From positions 62,001 to 126,000 of the forward strand of contig NZ_FQVQ01000005.1 in assembly GCF_900129405.1 (NCBI RefSeq): DNA of 64,000 nt. The letters run 5' to 3'. The notes under the pieces are model-generated. The model ran no database searches, had not been told where the DNA came from, and saw only the letters and a list, made by a program, of their open reading frames with translations. Positions 6,941 through 18,200 of this stretch are shown one piece after another. Within the stretch, counting starts at the first letter, position 1. Each line of letters begins with the position of its first letter. The position numbers and the translations under genes are program-made. The stretch comes from Flavobacterium fontis. GTDB taxonomy: Bacteria > Bacteroidota > Bacteroidia > Flavobacteriales > Flavobacteriaceae.

Positions 6941-9343
6941 ATGACGACAGCACAAACCAACACAGCCATCAGTTTTGAAGATTTCAAAGCAGAAGTTCTT
7001 AACGATTATAAGATTGCGCGCATCAGTCGGGAATGCAGTCTTTTGGGACGTAAAGAAGTACTGACGGGTAAAGCAAAATTTGGAATTTTCGGCGATGGAA
7101 AAGAAGTGCCACAATTGGCGATGGCCAAAGCTTTTCAAAACGGGGATTTCCGTTCGGGCTATTACCGCGATCAAACGTTTATGATGGCCATTGGTGCGCT
7201 CACCATAGAACAATTTTTTGCAGGTTTATATGGACACACCGATTTGCACCATGATCCGATGAGTGCTGGTCGACAAATGGGCGGACATTTTGCAACCCAT
7301 TCCTTGGATGAAAAAGGACAATGGAACGATTTGACAGCACAAAAAAATTCAAGTTCAGATATTTCCCCCACAGCAGGACAAATGCCCCGTTTGTTAGGAT
7401 TGGCACAAGCCTCCAAAATATACCGTCATGTATCGGGAATAGATGCGCATCTTTTCTCCAAAGAAGGAAACGAAGTCGCTTGGGGAACCATTGGGAACGC
7501 CTCTACCTCTGAAGGTTTATTTTTTGAAACGATGAATGCGGCAGGAGTTCTTCAAGTGCCCATGGTGATGAGTGTTTGGGATGATGAATATGGCATTTCA
7601 GTACATGCCCGTCATCAAACTACGAAAGAAAATATTTCGGCTTTATTGGCTGGTTTCCAACGGGACGAGAATCAACACGGTTTTGAAATCTTCACCGTTA
7701 TGGGATGGGATTATCCTGCCCTTGTCGAAACGTATCAAAAAGCTTCGGCTATCGCTCGTGAATCGCATGTTCCTGTGCTCATCCATGTGCGCGAACTGAC
7801 GCAACCGCAAGGCCATTCGACTTCTGGAAGTCACGAACGTTACAAAGACGAAACCCGTTTGGCATGGGAAGCAGCTTACGATTGTTTGGTGCAAATGCGT
7901 CAGTGGTTAATCGACAACAACCTCGCTACGGAATCCGACTTAGATGCCCTTGATTCTTCTTGTAAAAAAGAGGTTTTAGAAGGCAAAAAAGCAGCTTGGA
8001 ATGCGTTTATTGCTCCTTTCAAAGCCGAGCAAAACGAATTGTGTGCCCTTTTGAATGAATTGGCCCAAAGCAGCCGTCAAAAAGTTTTTATCGAAAAATA
8101 TAGCAACGATTTGGCATCGATCAAGGAGCCCATTCGAAAAGATATTTTAAGTACAGCACGAAAAGCAGTACGTTTACTTATCGGAGAATCAGGACAAGCG
8201 ACCTTAGCGCAATGGATTCAGTCGTATACCGCCAAAATCCAACCCAAATACAGTTCTCATTTATTCTCTGAATCGGAAAACAATACGACCACCATTCAAG
8301 AAGTAGCACCACAATTTGACGCTTCGGCCGAGCTTGTAGATGCGCGTTTGGTATTGCGAGACAACTTTGATGCGTTGTTTACCAAATATCCCAACGCCTT
8401 AATTTTTGGAGAAGATTCGGGAAATATTGGTGATGTAAACCAAGGACTAGAGGGAATGCAACTCAAATATGGCGAACAACGCGTGGCCGATGTAGGCATT
8501 CGCGAAGCAACCATAATGGGCCAAGGAATTGGTATGGCGATGCGTGGCTTACGACCCATAGCTGAAATTCAGTATTTGGATTACCTGTTGTATGCTATTC
8601 AAATCATGAGTGACGACTTGGCTACCTTACAATACCGAACACGAGGACGCCAAAAAGCACCTGTAATTATTCGTACCCGCGGGCACCGTTTGGAAGGCAT
8701 CTGGCATTCTGGATCTCCCATGGGTATGATTATCAATGCGGTGCGTGGAATCCATGTTTTGGTTCCAAGAAACATGACCAAAGCGGCTGGTTTTTACAAT
8801 GCATTAATGGAAAAAGACGAACCTGCTTTGGTGGTTGAATGTTTGAACGGCTATCGTTTGAAAGAAAAAATGCCAACGAATTTAGGTGAATTTAAAACCC
8901 CATTAGGCGTTGTAGAAACGATAAAAGAGGGATCCGATATTACCTTAGTATCCTACGGTTCGACTTTACGTTTGGTAGAACAGGCAGCCAACGAATTAGA
9001 AGCAGTAGGCATTAGTGCTGAAATTATAGACATTCAATCGTTATTACCCTTTGACGTGGCGCATGATATTGTAAAAAGTGTTGCCAAAACCAACCGACTT
9101 TTAGTAATTGATGAGGATGTACCCGGGGGAGCGAGTGCTTTTATTTTACAACAAATTGTTGAGGATCAAAAGGCATATCACTACTTGGATAGTGCCCCTG
9201 AAACCCTTACTGCCAAAGCGCATCGACCCGCATACGGCACCGACGGCGATTATTTTTCAAAACCTTCGGTGGAAGATATCTTCGAAAAAGTCTATGCCAT
9301 GATGCACGAAGCTAATCCCAAGCGTTATCCCGCTTTATTCTAA
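6941..9343 (+). CDS. 2-oxoacid dehydrogenase E1, alpha and beta subunits fused
   Basis: This 800-residue protein joins an E1 alpha-like half (about 1-400) to a transketolase-like E1 beta half (about 455-800, from DARLVLRDNFDAL to the end). It would be the thiamine-diphosphate decarboxylase of a branched-chain or similar 2-oxoacid dehydrogenase complex; the E2 and E3 genes are not in the window. The ThDP-binding region lies at 185-218, but the usual GDG...NN reads GNA (185-187)...DDE (214-216), so the two metal-ligand positions appear swapped. In the beta half, GEDSGNIGDVNQG and the DIQSLLPFD region are typical. ATG 6941 was chosen because the earlier TTG at 6914 overlaps the promoter. Substrate preference cannot be read from sequence. 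Confidence 0.85.
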   Translation: MTTAQTNTAISFEDFKAEVLNDYKIARISRECSLLGRKEVLTGKAKFGIFGDGKEVPQLAMAKAFQNGDFRSGYYRDQTFMMAIGALTIEQFFAGLYGHTDLHHDPMSAGRQMGGHFATHSLDEKGQWNDLTAQKNSSSDISPTAGQMPRLLGLAQASKIYRHVSGIDAHLFSKEGNEVAWGTIGNASTSEGLFFETMNAAGVLQVPMVMSVWDDEYGISVHARHQTTKENISALLAGFQRDENQHGFEIFTVMGWDYPALVETYQKASAIARESHVPVLIHVRELTQPQGHSTSGSHERYKDETRLAWEAAYDCLVQMRQWLIDNNLATESDLDALDSSCKKEVLEGKKAAWNAFIAPFKAEQNELCALLNELAQSSRQKVFIEKYSNDLASIKEPIRKDILSTARKAVRLLIGESGQATLAQWIQSYTAKIQPKYSSHLFSESENNTTTIQEVAPQFDASAELVDARLVLRDNFDALFTKYPNALIFGEDSGNIGDVNQGLEGMQLKYGEQRVADVGIREATIMGQGIGMAMRGLRPIAEIQYLDYLLYAIQIMSDDLATLQYRTRGRQKAPVIIRTRGHRLEGIWHSGSPMGMIINAVRGIHVLVPRNMTKAAGFYNALMEKDEPALVVECLNGYRLKEKMPTNLGEFKTPLGVVETIKEGSDITLVSYGSTLRLVEQAANELEAVGISAEIIDIQSLLPFDVAHDIVKSVAKTNRLLVIDEDVPGGASAFILQQIVEDQKAYHYLDSAPETLTAKAHRPAYGTDGDYFSKPSVEDIFEKVYAMMHEANPKRYPALF

Positions 9344-9349
9344 AATAAA

Positions 9350-9373
9350 AAAATCGGCTTGAAGCCGATTTTT
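9350..9373. terminator. Bidirectional terminator between the E1 gene and the surface operon
   Basis: AATCGGCT (9352-9359) pairs with AGCCGATT (9363-9370) around a 3-base loop, with an A run before and a T run after, so it can serve both convergent genes. Confidence 0.85.
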
Positions 9374-9377
9374 CTTT

Positions 9378-11252
9378 TTATTTCAAGATCCTAAATTCAC
9401 AACGCCGGTTGATGGAATGTTCTGCTTCGGTACATTTATCCCCGCAATTCACAAGCGGTGTACTTTCCCCAAAACCTTTATGACGCAGGCGTGAACGGTC
9501 AATTCCTTGATTAACGATATACTCCAACGTAGAAGAAGCACGGTTATTGGAAAGCATCAAGTTATACGTTTCTGACGCTCGAGAGTCGGTATGTGCTCCA
9601 ATTTGAATTTCCATACGTGGATACTTTTTCAGCAATCCCACCAATACATCGAGAATTTTTGCAGCTTCGGGTTTGATATTCCATTTATTCAAATCAAAGT
9701 AAATGTTTTCCAACTCGATATAGACATACCCGTCATTTTTGGTAACAACAATATCCTCGGCATCGTCATAGGATTCAACTTCCAATTCGATAGAATATCG
9801 TGCCTTACCTTCATCATTGGTTGAAAATTGCTCACTGTGGGGAATATACAAGTCTCGGATAGCCTCCAAACGATAGGTCTTGTTCGGCTTGGTGTTGAAA
9901 AAGTAATCGGCATTTGAACCCACTACCATTTGCCCAACCAAAACATCATTTTCATCATACAAACTTACCTGTGTTCCTGGCAGTAATTGTTTGGTTACTT
10001 TATCGCGAACATCACCTTCTACCAAATAGCGACGCTCGTTATCCTTGCGCTTAAAGCTATATAAATTATCATATCCTTTGCGGTTGGATGAAAAGAAACC
10101 TTCTTGTGTTTTTTCATTCAACACAAAACCAAAATCGTCTAAGCCACTGTTGATAGTTTGACCCAAGTTCAGGGGTTTGGCGTAGTTATCTTGGTATTTT
10201 TTGGTCATGAACAAATCCAAACCGCCCATCCCTTCATGACCGTTGGATGCAAAATATAAGGTTCCGTCAGCAGTGATAAATGGAAATTGCTCCAAATGCT
10301 CGGTATTGATAACATCGCCCAAATTTTGAGGTTCTCCAAAGGTACCATCGGGACGAACCTCCACCACATACAAATCAAAAGAACCTTTTCCACCCGGACG
10401 ATCACTCGAAAAGTAAAGTTGCGTACCATCGGGAGAAAGATAGGGGTGTTGGGTCGAAAAAGTATCGCTACAAAAAGGTAACTCTGTAATATTTTTCCAA
10501 TCGTTGTCTACCCATTCGGCGCGGAACAACTTAACGGAAGCAAACTTTTCATCCCCTACTTTAACGCGTTTGCTGTTGGTTCTGCTGAAATACATAATTT
10601 TTCCATCTGTAGAAAAAACAGCATTACTTTCATGGGTTTTGGTATTTATAGATTTTGGAAAAGGTTGTATGTTTTCCAACTGATTTTGTGCATTTAAAGT
10701 CGCTTCAAATAGATCCAAATAAGGTTTGTCGTTCCAACTAAAAACGGGTTGTTCCGTACTTCGTAAAGAAGCAAAAACCACTTTATCGCCGCGATACGCC
10801 ATTCCGAAATCCCCAGTATTGTTGGTTTTGGTCATCAATTGAACCTCATAATCATAGGGAACAATGGTATTCAAATTATCGATGAATTTTTGGGTATCCA
10901 CGGGATATTTAAGATACTCACCCATAATTTTATCGGCTTTTTCATAATCTTTGATTCCTTTTAAGGCATGGGCATAGCGAAAGTAATACTCGGGTTTGAC
11001 CGAATCTTTGTATTGAAAAAACAACTGTCCATAGTTTTTCACCGCCGCATCCATTTGTGCATTGTAATAATAACAATCGCCAAGGTTGGATAAAATCACT
11101 CGATTGGGTTTGAGTGTTTCATAGACCGAGGCCGCTTGAACATAAGCTTTATTGGCAAATAATTTATTGGCAAATTTAACGGAAGGCTTCTTTTGAGCTG
11201 TAACGCCCATTGAAGCAAGTATCAGAAAGAGGTAAAGTATACGCATAGCCAT
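9378..11252 (-). CDS. PorE-like outer-membrane protein: TPR, PD40 propeller, carboxypeptidase-regulatory and OmpA domains
   Basis: Starting at the ATG at 11252 gives 624 residues with a signal peptide MAMRILYLFLILASMGVTAQ (another ATG lies at 11246). An earlier ATG at 11342 would overlap the upstream gene and bury the signal. Domain order is TPR-like helices (about 25-130), PD40/WD40-like propeller repeats such as STDGKIMYFSR and SPDGTQLYFSSDRPGG (about 150-420), a carboxypeptidase-regulatory-like domain (about 425-500), and a C-terminal OmpA peptidoglycan-binding domain with HTDSRASETYN, the paired cysteines NCGDKC and a final RRCEFRI. This order matches PorE of the type IX secretion machinery. 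It is the third gene of the operon, 4 bases after the PorP/SprF stop. It probably ties its partners to peptidoglycan. It could be an operon-specific paralogue rather than core PorE. Confidence 0.88.
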   Translation of the reverse strand: MAMRILYLFLILASMGVTAQKKPSVKFANKLFANKAYVQAASVYETLKPNRVILSNLGDCYYYNAQMDAAVKNYGQLFFQYKDSVKPEYYFRYAHALKGIKDYEKADKIMGEYLKYPVDTQKFIDNLNTIVPYDYEVQLMTKTNNTGDFGMAYRGDKVVFASLRSTEQPVFSWNDKPYLDLFEATLNAQNQLENIQPFPKSINTKTHESNAVFSTDGKIMYFSRTNSKRVKVGDEKFASVKLFRAEWVDNDWKNITELPFCSDTFSTQHPYLSPDGTQLYFSSDRPGGKGSFDLYVVEVRPDGTFGEPQNLGDVINTEHLEQFPFITADGTLYFASNGHEGMGGLDLFMTKKYQDNYAKPLNLGQTINSGLDDFGFVLNEKTQEGFFSSNRKGYDNLYSFKRKDNERRYLVEGDVRDKVTKQLLPGTQVSLYDENDVLVGQMVVGSNADYFFNTKPNKTYRLEAIRDLYIPHSEQFSTNDEGKARYSIELEVESYDDAEDIVVTKNDGYVYIELENIYFDLNKWNIKPEAAKILDVLVGLLKKYPRMEIQIGAHTDSRASETYNLMLSNNRASSTLEYIVNQGIDRSRLRHKGFGESTPLVNCGDKCTEAEHSINRRCEFRILK

Positions 11253-11256
11253 CTTT

Positions 11257-12210
11257 TTAGAAGAAACGTGGTGATTTATCATAGCCATTGCCGGCGCTAT
11301 TTTTACCGGATTTACTGAGGTTAAATAAAACCATGATTTCATGTGAACCAGAATTAAAACGACTTAAGTTGGACAAGGTATAATCGTAAGCATATCCAAT
11401 TCGTAGATTTTGCGTGATTCGAAAATTCACCAACCCACTCACCGCATCGCCCACGCGGTACCCTACTCCCATTTCCAACATATTGTTGTACAGAAAATTT
11501 GCAGTAACATCTAGTGAAACGGGGGAACCTGAGACTGCTTTGGTCATGAAAGCGGGTTTGAATTTGAATTGATCGTTCAAATCAAAAACATACCCTCCCG
11601 TAAGAAAGTAATGAATTTCTTCGACGCCGGTACGCGTTAAGCCATCCTGTGTTTCGAGGTGTTTTGTTCGTATTAAATTGGGCGCAGAAAGCCCTACATA
11701 ATATTTTTCACCAAAATAAAAGGTCCCCACCCCAATATTGGGATACGTTCGACTCAAATTATTAGCAAAAGCTTGATCGGGTAAATTATCCGTAAACACA
11801 AATCCATTGAAGTTGGTACTAAAAAAGGTGGCTCCCGCTTTGATTCCAAAAGATAACTTTTGTTTTTCTCCAAGCGGTAAAACATACGCAACATCGGCAA
11901 AGACATTACTTTCTTTGACCACATCGCCAATTTCATCGTGTACGATGGACATTCCAACTTCGATCCGTTTTTTTAACGGCGTATGCATAAAAAACGTTCC
12001 TGTAGTTGGTCCACCTACGGCACCTACCCATTGAGCGCGATACAACCCTCCTAGATTGATGGCGTCGGCTTCATCGGTAGCATACGCTGGATTGAGCACA
12101 CTCATATTGTACATGTACTGGGTATACTGAGGATCCTGTTGCGCTTGCGTTCGGGTTAAACACAAGAGTAAAACAACAATGAGATTATATTTTATTCTAT
12201 TAGCTTTCAT
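11257..12210 (-). CDS. PorP/SprF family type IX secretion membrane protein
   Basis: This 317-residue outer-membrane barrel has a signal peptide ending TRTQAQ, followed by the family hallmark QDPQYTQYMYNMSVLNPAYA. The rest is alternating beta strands with motifs such as LNLGIKAG-like turns and LRIGYAYDYTLSNL near the end. In Flavobacterium johnsoniae, SprF is needed to secrete and attach the adhesin SprB. PorP/SprF proteins typically sit beside genes for type B sorting-domain substrates, exactly as here: the giant adhesin stop is 9 bases upstream and the PorE-like gene 4 bases downstream. It therefore probably serves that adhesin. The ATG has the same preceding bases (TTCGCCT) as the adhesin gene. 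Confidence 0.93.
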   Translation of the reverse strand: MKANRIKYNLIVVLLLCLTRTQAQQDPQYTQYMYNMSVLNPAYATDEADAINLGGLYRAQWVGAVGGPTTGTFFMHTPLKKRIEVGMSIVHDEIGDVVKESNVFADVAYVLPLGEKQKLSFGIKAGATFFSTNFNGFVFTDNLPDQAFANNLSRTYPNIGVGTFYFGEKYYVGLSAPNLIRTKHLETQDGLTRTGVEEIHYFLTGGYVFDLNDQFKFKPAFMTKAVSGSPVSLDVTANFLYNNMLEMGVGYRVGDAVSGLVNFRITQNLRIGYAYDYTLSNLSRFNSGSHEIMVLFNLSKSGKNSAGNGYDKSPRFF

Positions 12211-12219
12211 AGGCGAATG

Positions 12220-15200
12220 TTATCTGCTTAAATAAAGACGTCCTTGTATGGGGGCACGGACACCGTCATTAAATTCCAAAATAAAGAAGTAAACTCCAGC
12301 GGGAGCTAAACCACCCACCACAGAACCTTCCGTTGAACGACCATTCCAATGGGGATTTGAACGATTACCCTTGAACAATACGTTGCCATAACGATTGAAA
12401 ATTTCGAGGGTAAAGTTGGGATACAACTCGAGGAGATTTTTGATAATAAACTCGTCGTTTACCCCATCGGTATTGGGTGAAAATCCGTCGGGTATAATTA
12501 TATCATCGGGGGTACAAGACTCAAGAACAACGGTCAACTCAAGTCGGGTACTTTCACAACCCGCACTGGATTGAACTGCACCATAGTAGGTTATTCCATC
12601 CTGTACTACTGTGGTTGGATCCAATGGAGTTCCCCCTGAAGCTGAACTATACCATACGATAGTTCCCGACCCCGATAATTGAGCACTCAAATCGGAAAGT
12701 GTTGCATTACTATCGTTACAAAATGTCGTTGAACCTGTCAACACGGGAGGTTGCGGATCTTGTACTTCAAAAGTAATGGGGGTAAAATTTAAAGTACTGT
12801 TGCCACAAGTTGTGATTTGACTGATGATGGAAGTTAGAGTTAGATTCACCGAACCAGCATTGGCCAAATCGCTCGCTGGAATGGTAAACGATGCTGCGCC
12901 ATTGGTAAAAATCACTGAACTCGAAAATGTTCCTGTGTTAGCCCCCGAAAGTTGATAATCTAAGGTATAATTACCATTCGTTAAGCCCGTTGCCCCTGTA
13001 ATAGTTACCGTAGCTTGTTCTCCTAAACAAAGTGAGGCAACCAGAACAGTAGCATTACTTAACGTAGGTTGTGGAAGTACCGTAATTGTGGTGGAAGCTG
13101 TTGAAATGGTCGAGGTACAATTCCCGTTCAATGCGGTAACTGCTGTTAGTGCAATCGTCACATTACCCGAAGTTTGAAAATACGAAGCGGGTATTGTAAA
13201 CTGACCGTTTCCTGCGGTGATTGCTACAGTAGCTGTGGTTCCTGTGGATGGATTCGCATTCGTAACGGAGTACGTGAAGGTATAGTTTCCATCAGCTAAG
13301 GTGGTTGCCCCACTGATAGCGACAATTACAGCTGAGTTCTGACATACATTGGGTGCTGTTATAGTGCCTAAACCAAAATCAGGAGGTGCTATTAAGTTAA
13401 CCGTCAGGGTAGCTGTATCGGGGTTACATGTTCCTGTTCCTGGTACTGTATAAATATAAGTACCTGCGGGATCAAAAGCTGGATTAAAAATACCCGTACC
13501 ACTAGCCAAAGGAGGAGACCAAGTTCCTCCAGACTGCGCAGAAGACCCTAAACTCAAAAACAAATCAATTGGTGTTGCATTGGAGCAAAGCGTTACAGTT
13601 GCATCCACGCCTGCATTGGGACCAGCAGTTAATGTTACACTCACTGTGGCTGTATCGCTTCCACAAGGTGCCCCACCCACTACTGTGTAGGTATAGGTTC
13701 CTGCGGTATCCACTGCTGGATTAAACAAGCCCGTGCCACTAGCCAAAGCGGGGGTCCACGTTCCTCCTGCTTGAGGGGTTCCGCCTAAACTTAAAAACAA
13801 ATCGGTTGGGGTAGCATTCGAACATAATACTAATGTACCATCATTTCCTGCATTGGGTAGCGGATTAACAGTTACCGTAGCAGAAGCAGTGCCATTTGCA
13901 CATGGCGCAGTACCCGTTACCGTGTAGGTATATACACCTGCGGTATCTACTGCTGGGTTGAAAACACCTGTACCACTAGCCAAAGCGGGGGTCCATGTTC
14001 CTCCTGCTTGGGGTGTTCCGCCTAAAAAGGTAAACAAATCCGCAGGGGCGCTATCTGCACAAAAAGTAGCTACACCATCCGTTCCCGCATTGGGTGCTGG
14101 TGTAATGCTCACACTTACCGTGGCCGTATCGCTTCCACAAGGTACTCCACCTACGACTGTGTAGGTATAGGTTCCTGCGGTATCTACTGCTGGATTAAAA
14201 AAGCCCGTGCCACTAGCCAAAGCGGGGGTCCACGTTCCTCCTGCTTGTGGTGTCCCGCCTAAACTTAAAAACAAATCGGTTGGGGTAGCATTCGAACATA
14301 ATACTAATGTTCCATCATTTCCAGCATTGGGTATCGGATTGACGGTTACCGTAGCAGAAGCAGTGCCATTTGCACATGGTGCAGTGCCCGTAACCGTATA
14401 GGTATATACACCTGCGGTATCTACTGCTGGGTTGAAAACACCTGTACCACTAGCCAAAGGAGGAGACCAAGTTCCTCCTGACTGCGCAGAAGACCCTAAA
14501 CTCAAAAACAAATCAATTGGTGTTGCATTGGAGCAAAGCGTTACAGTTGCATCCACGCCTGCATTGGGACCAGCAGTTAATGTTACACTCACTGTGGCAG
14601 TATCGCTTCCACAAGGTGCCCCGCCTACTACTGTGTAGGTATAGGTTCCCGCGGTATCCACTGCTGGATTAAACAAGCCCGTGCCGCTAGCCAAAGCGGG
14701 GGTCCACGTTCCTCCTGCTTGGGGCGTCCCGCCTAAACTTAAAAACAAATCGGTTGGGGTAGCATTCGAACATAATACTAATGTTCCATCATTTCCTGCA
14801 TTGGGTATCGGATTAACAGTTACCGTAGCAGAAGCAGTGCCATTTGCACATGGCGCAGTACCCGTTACCGTGTAGGTATATACACCTGCGGTATCTACTG
14901 CTGGGTTGAAAACACCCGTACCACTAGCTAAAGCGGGGGTCCATGTTCCTCCTGCTTGGGGTGTTCCGCCTAAAAAGGTAAACAAATCAGCAGGGGCACT
15001 ATCCGCACAAAAAGTAGCTACACCATCCGTTCCCGCATTGGGTGCTGGTGTAATGCTCACACTCACTGTGGCAGTATCGCTTCCACAAGGTGCCCCACCT
15101 ACTACTGTGTAGGTATAGGTTCCTGCGGTATCCACTGTTGGATTAAAAACACCCGTGCCGCTAGCCAAAGCGGGGGTCCACGTTCCTCCTGCTTGAGGGG

Positions 15201-18200
15201 TTCCGCCTAAACTTAAAAACAAATCGGTTGGGGTAGCATTCGAACATAATACTAATGTTCCATCATTTCCTGCATTGGGTATCGGATTAACGGTTACCGT
15301 AGCAGAAGCAGTGCCATTTGCACATGGCGCAGTACCCGCTACCGTGTAGGTATATACACCTGCGGTATCTACTGCTGGGTTGAAAACACCTGTACCACTA
15401 GCTAAAGCGGGGGTCCATGTTCCTCCTGCTTGGGGTGTTCCGCCTAAAAAGGTAAACAAATCAGCAGGGGCACTATCAGCACAAAAAGTAGCTACACCAT
15501 CCGTTCCCGCGTTGGGAGCTGGTGTAATGCTCACACTTACCGTGGCAGTATCGCTTCCACAAGGTGCCCCGCCTACTACTGTGTAGGTATAGGTTCCTGC
15601 GGTATCTACTGCTGGATTAAACAAGCCCGTGCCACTGGCCAAAGCGGGGGTCCACGTTCCTCCTGCTTGAGGGGTTCCGCCTAAACTTAAAAACAAATCG
15701 GTTGGGGTGGCATTCGAACATAATACTAATGTTCCATCATTTCCTGCATTGGGTATCGGATTAACGGTTACCGTAGCAGAAGCAGTGCCATTTGCACATG
15801 GCGCAGTGCCCGTTACCGTGTAGGTATATACGCCTGCGGTATCTACTGCTGGATTGAAAACACCCGTACCACTAGCCAAAGCGGGGGTCCATGTTCCTCC
15901 TGCTTGGGGTGTTCCGCCTAAAAAGGTAAACAAATCAGCAGGGGCACTATCCGCACAAAAAGTAGCTACACCATCCGTTCCCGCGTTGGGTGCTGGTGTA
16001 ATGCTCACACTCACTGTGGCAGTATCGCTTCCACAAGGTGCCCCACCTACGACTGTGTAGGTATAGGTTCCCGCGGTATCCACTGCTGGATTAAACAAGC
16101 CCGTGCCACTGGCCAAAGCGGGGGTCCACGTTCCTCCTGCTTGAGGGGTTCCGCCTAAACTTAAAAACAAATCGGTTGGGGTAGCATTCGAACATAATAC
16201 TAATGTTCCATCATTTCCTGCATTGGGTTGCGGCACAACTGTAATTGTCATTGTTGTGGCGACTTCACAATTCAAACTTGAACTTGGTGTAAATGTATAC
16301 GTTGTCGTCGTCGTATTGTTTAAAGCAGGTGACCAAGTTCCCGTAATGCCATTGTTCGACGTAGTTGGCAAGGCTGTTAAGGTCGCCCCTTGACAAATAG
16401 GAGGCACTTGCGTGAAGGTCGGAACGATATTCGGATTCACCGTAATGGTCATCGTTGCTGTAGTGGCACACTGTCCCGCGGTTGGGGTAAACGTATAGGT
16501 CGTCGTGGTTGTATTGTTTAAAGCAGGTGACCAAGTTCCCGTAATGCCATTGTTCGACGTAGTTGGCAAGGCTGTTAAGGTGGCCCCTTGACAAATAGGA
16601 GGCACTTGCGTGAAGGTCGGAACGATATTCGGATTCACCGTGATAGTCATCGTTGCCGTAGTTGCACATTGTCCCGCGGTTGGGGTAAACGTATAGGTCG
16701 TCGTGGCCGTATTGTTTAAAGCAGGTGACCAAGTTCCCGTAATGCCATTGTTCGACGTAGTCGGCAAGGCTGTTAAGGTGGCCCCTTGACAAATAGGAGG
16801 CACTTGCGTGAAGGTCGGAACGATATTCGGATTCACCGTAATGGTCATCGTTGCTGTAGTGGCACACTGTCCCGCGGTTGGGGTAAACGTATAGGTCGTC
16901 GTGGTTGTATTGTTTAAAGCAGGTGACCAAGTTCCCGTAATGCCATTGTTCGACGTAGTTGGCAAGGCTGTTAAGGTGGCCCCTTGACAAATAGGAGGCA
17001 CTTGCGTGAAGGTCGGAACGATATTCGGATTCACCGTGATAGTCATCGTTGCCGTAGTTGCACATTGTCCCGCGGTTGGGGTAAACGTATAGGTCGTCGT
17101 GGCCGTATTGTTTAAAGCAGGTGACCAAGTTCCCGTAATGCCATTGTTCGACGTAGTCGGCAAGGCTGTTAAGGTGGCCCCTTGACAAATAGGAGGCACT
17201 TGCGTGAAGGTCGGAACGATATTCGGATTCACCGTGATGGTCATCGTTGCTGTAGTCGCACACTGACCCGCGGTTGGGGTAAAGGTGTAAGTGGTTGTAG
17301 CCGTATTATTTAAAGCAGGTGACCAAGTTCCCGTAATGCCATTGTTCGACGTAGTTGGCAAGGCTGTTAAGGTGGCCCCTTGACAAATAGGGGGCACTTG
17401 TGTGAAGGTCGGAACGATATTCGGATTCACCGTAATGGTCATCGTAGCTGTAGTGGCACACTGTCCCGCGGTTGGGGTAAAGGTATAGGTCGTCGTAGTT
17501 GAATTGTTCAAAGCAGGGGACCAAGTTCCCGTAATGCCATTGTTAGACGTAGTCGGTAAGGCTGTTAAGGTGGCCCCTTGACAAATAGGAGGCACTTGGG
17601 TGAAGGTCGGAACGATATTCGGATTCACCGTAATGGTCATCGTTGCTGTAGTCGCACATTGTCCCGCGGTTGGGGTAAACGTATAGGTCGTCGTGGCTGT
17701 ATTGTTTAAAGCAGGGGACCAAGTTCCCGTAATGCCATTGTTCGACGTAGTCGGTAAGGCTGTTAAGGTGGCCCCTTGACAAATAGGAGGCACTTGTGTG
17801 AAGGTCGGAATGATATTCGGATTCACCGTAATGGTCATCGTTGCTGTAGTGGCACACTGCCCCGCGGTTGGGGTAAACGTATAGGTCGTCGTGGTTGTAT
17901 TGTTTAAAGCGGGTGACCAAGTTCCCGTAATGCCATTGTTCGACGTAGTTGGCAAGGCTGTTAAGGTGGCCCCTTGACAAATAGGAGGTACTTGTGTGAA
18001 GGTCGGAACGATATTCGGATTCACCGTGATGGTCATCGTTGCCGTAGTCGCACACTGACCCGCGGTTGGGGTAAAGGTGTAAGTGGTTGTAGCAGTATTG
18101 TTCAAAGCGGGGGACCAAGTTCCCGTAATGCCATTGTTAGACGTTGTCGGTAAGGCTGTTAAGGTGGCCCCTTGACAAATCGGAGGCACTTGCGTGAAGG

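Noticed and set aside
11253..11342. Longer N-terminus for the PorE-like protein
   Set aside because: It would overlap the PorP/SprF gene by more than 80 bases and bury a clear signal peptide.
13958..16060. Regular plus-strand open frames every 474 bases
   Set aside because: Antisense readings of the 237-base repeats, spaced by the repeat period. No start or promoter signals.
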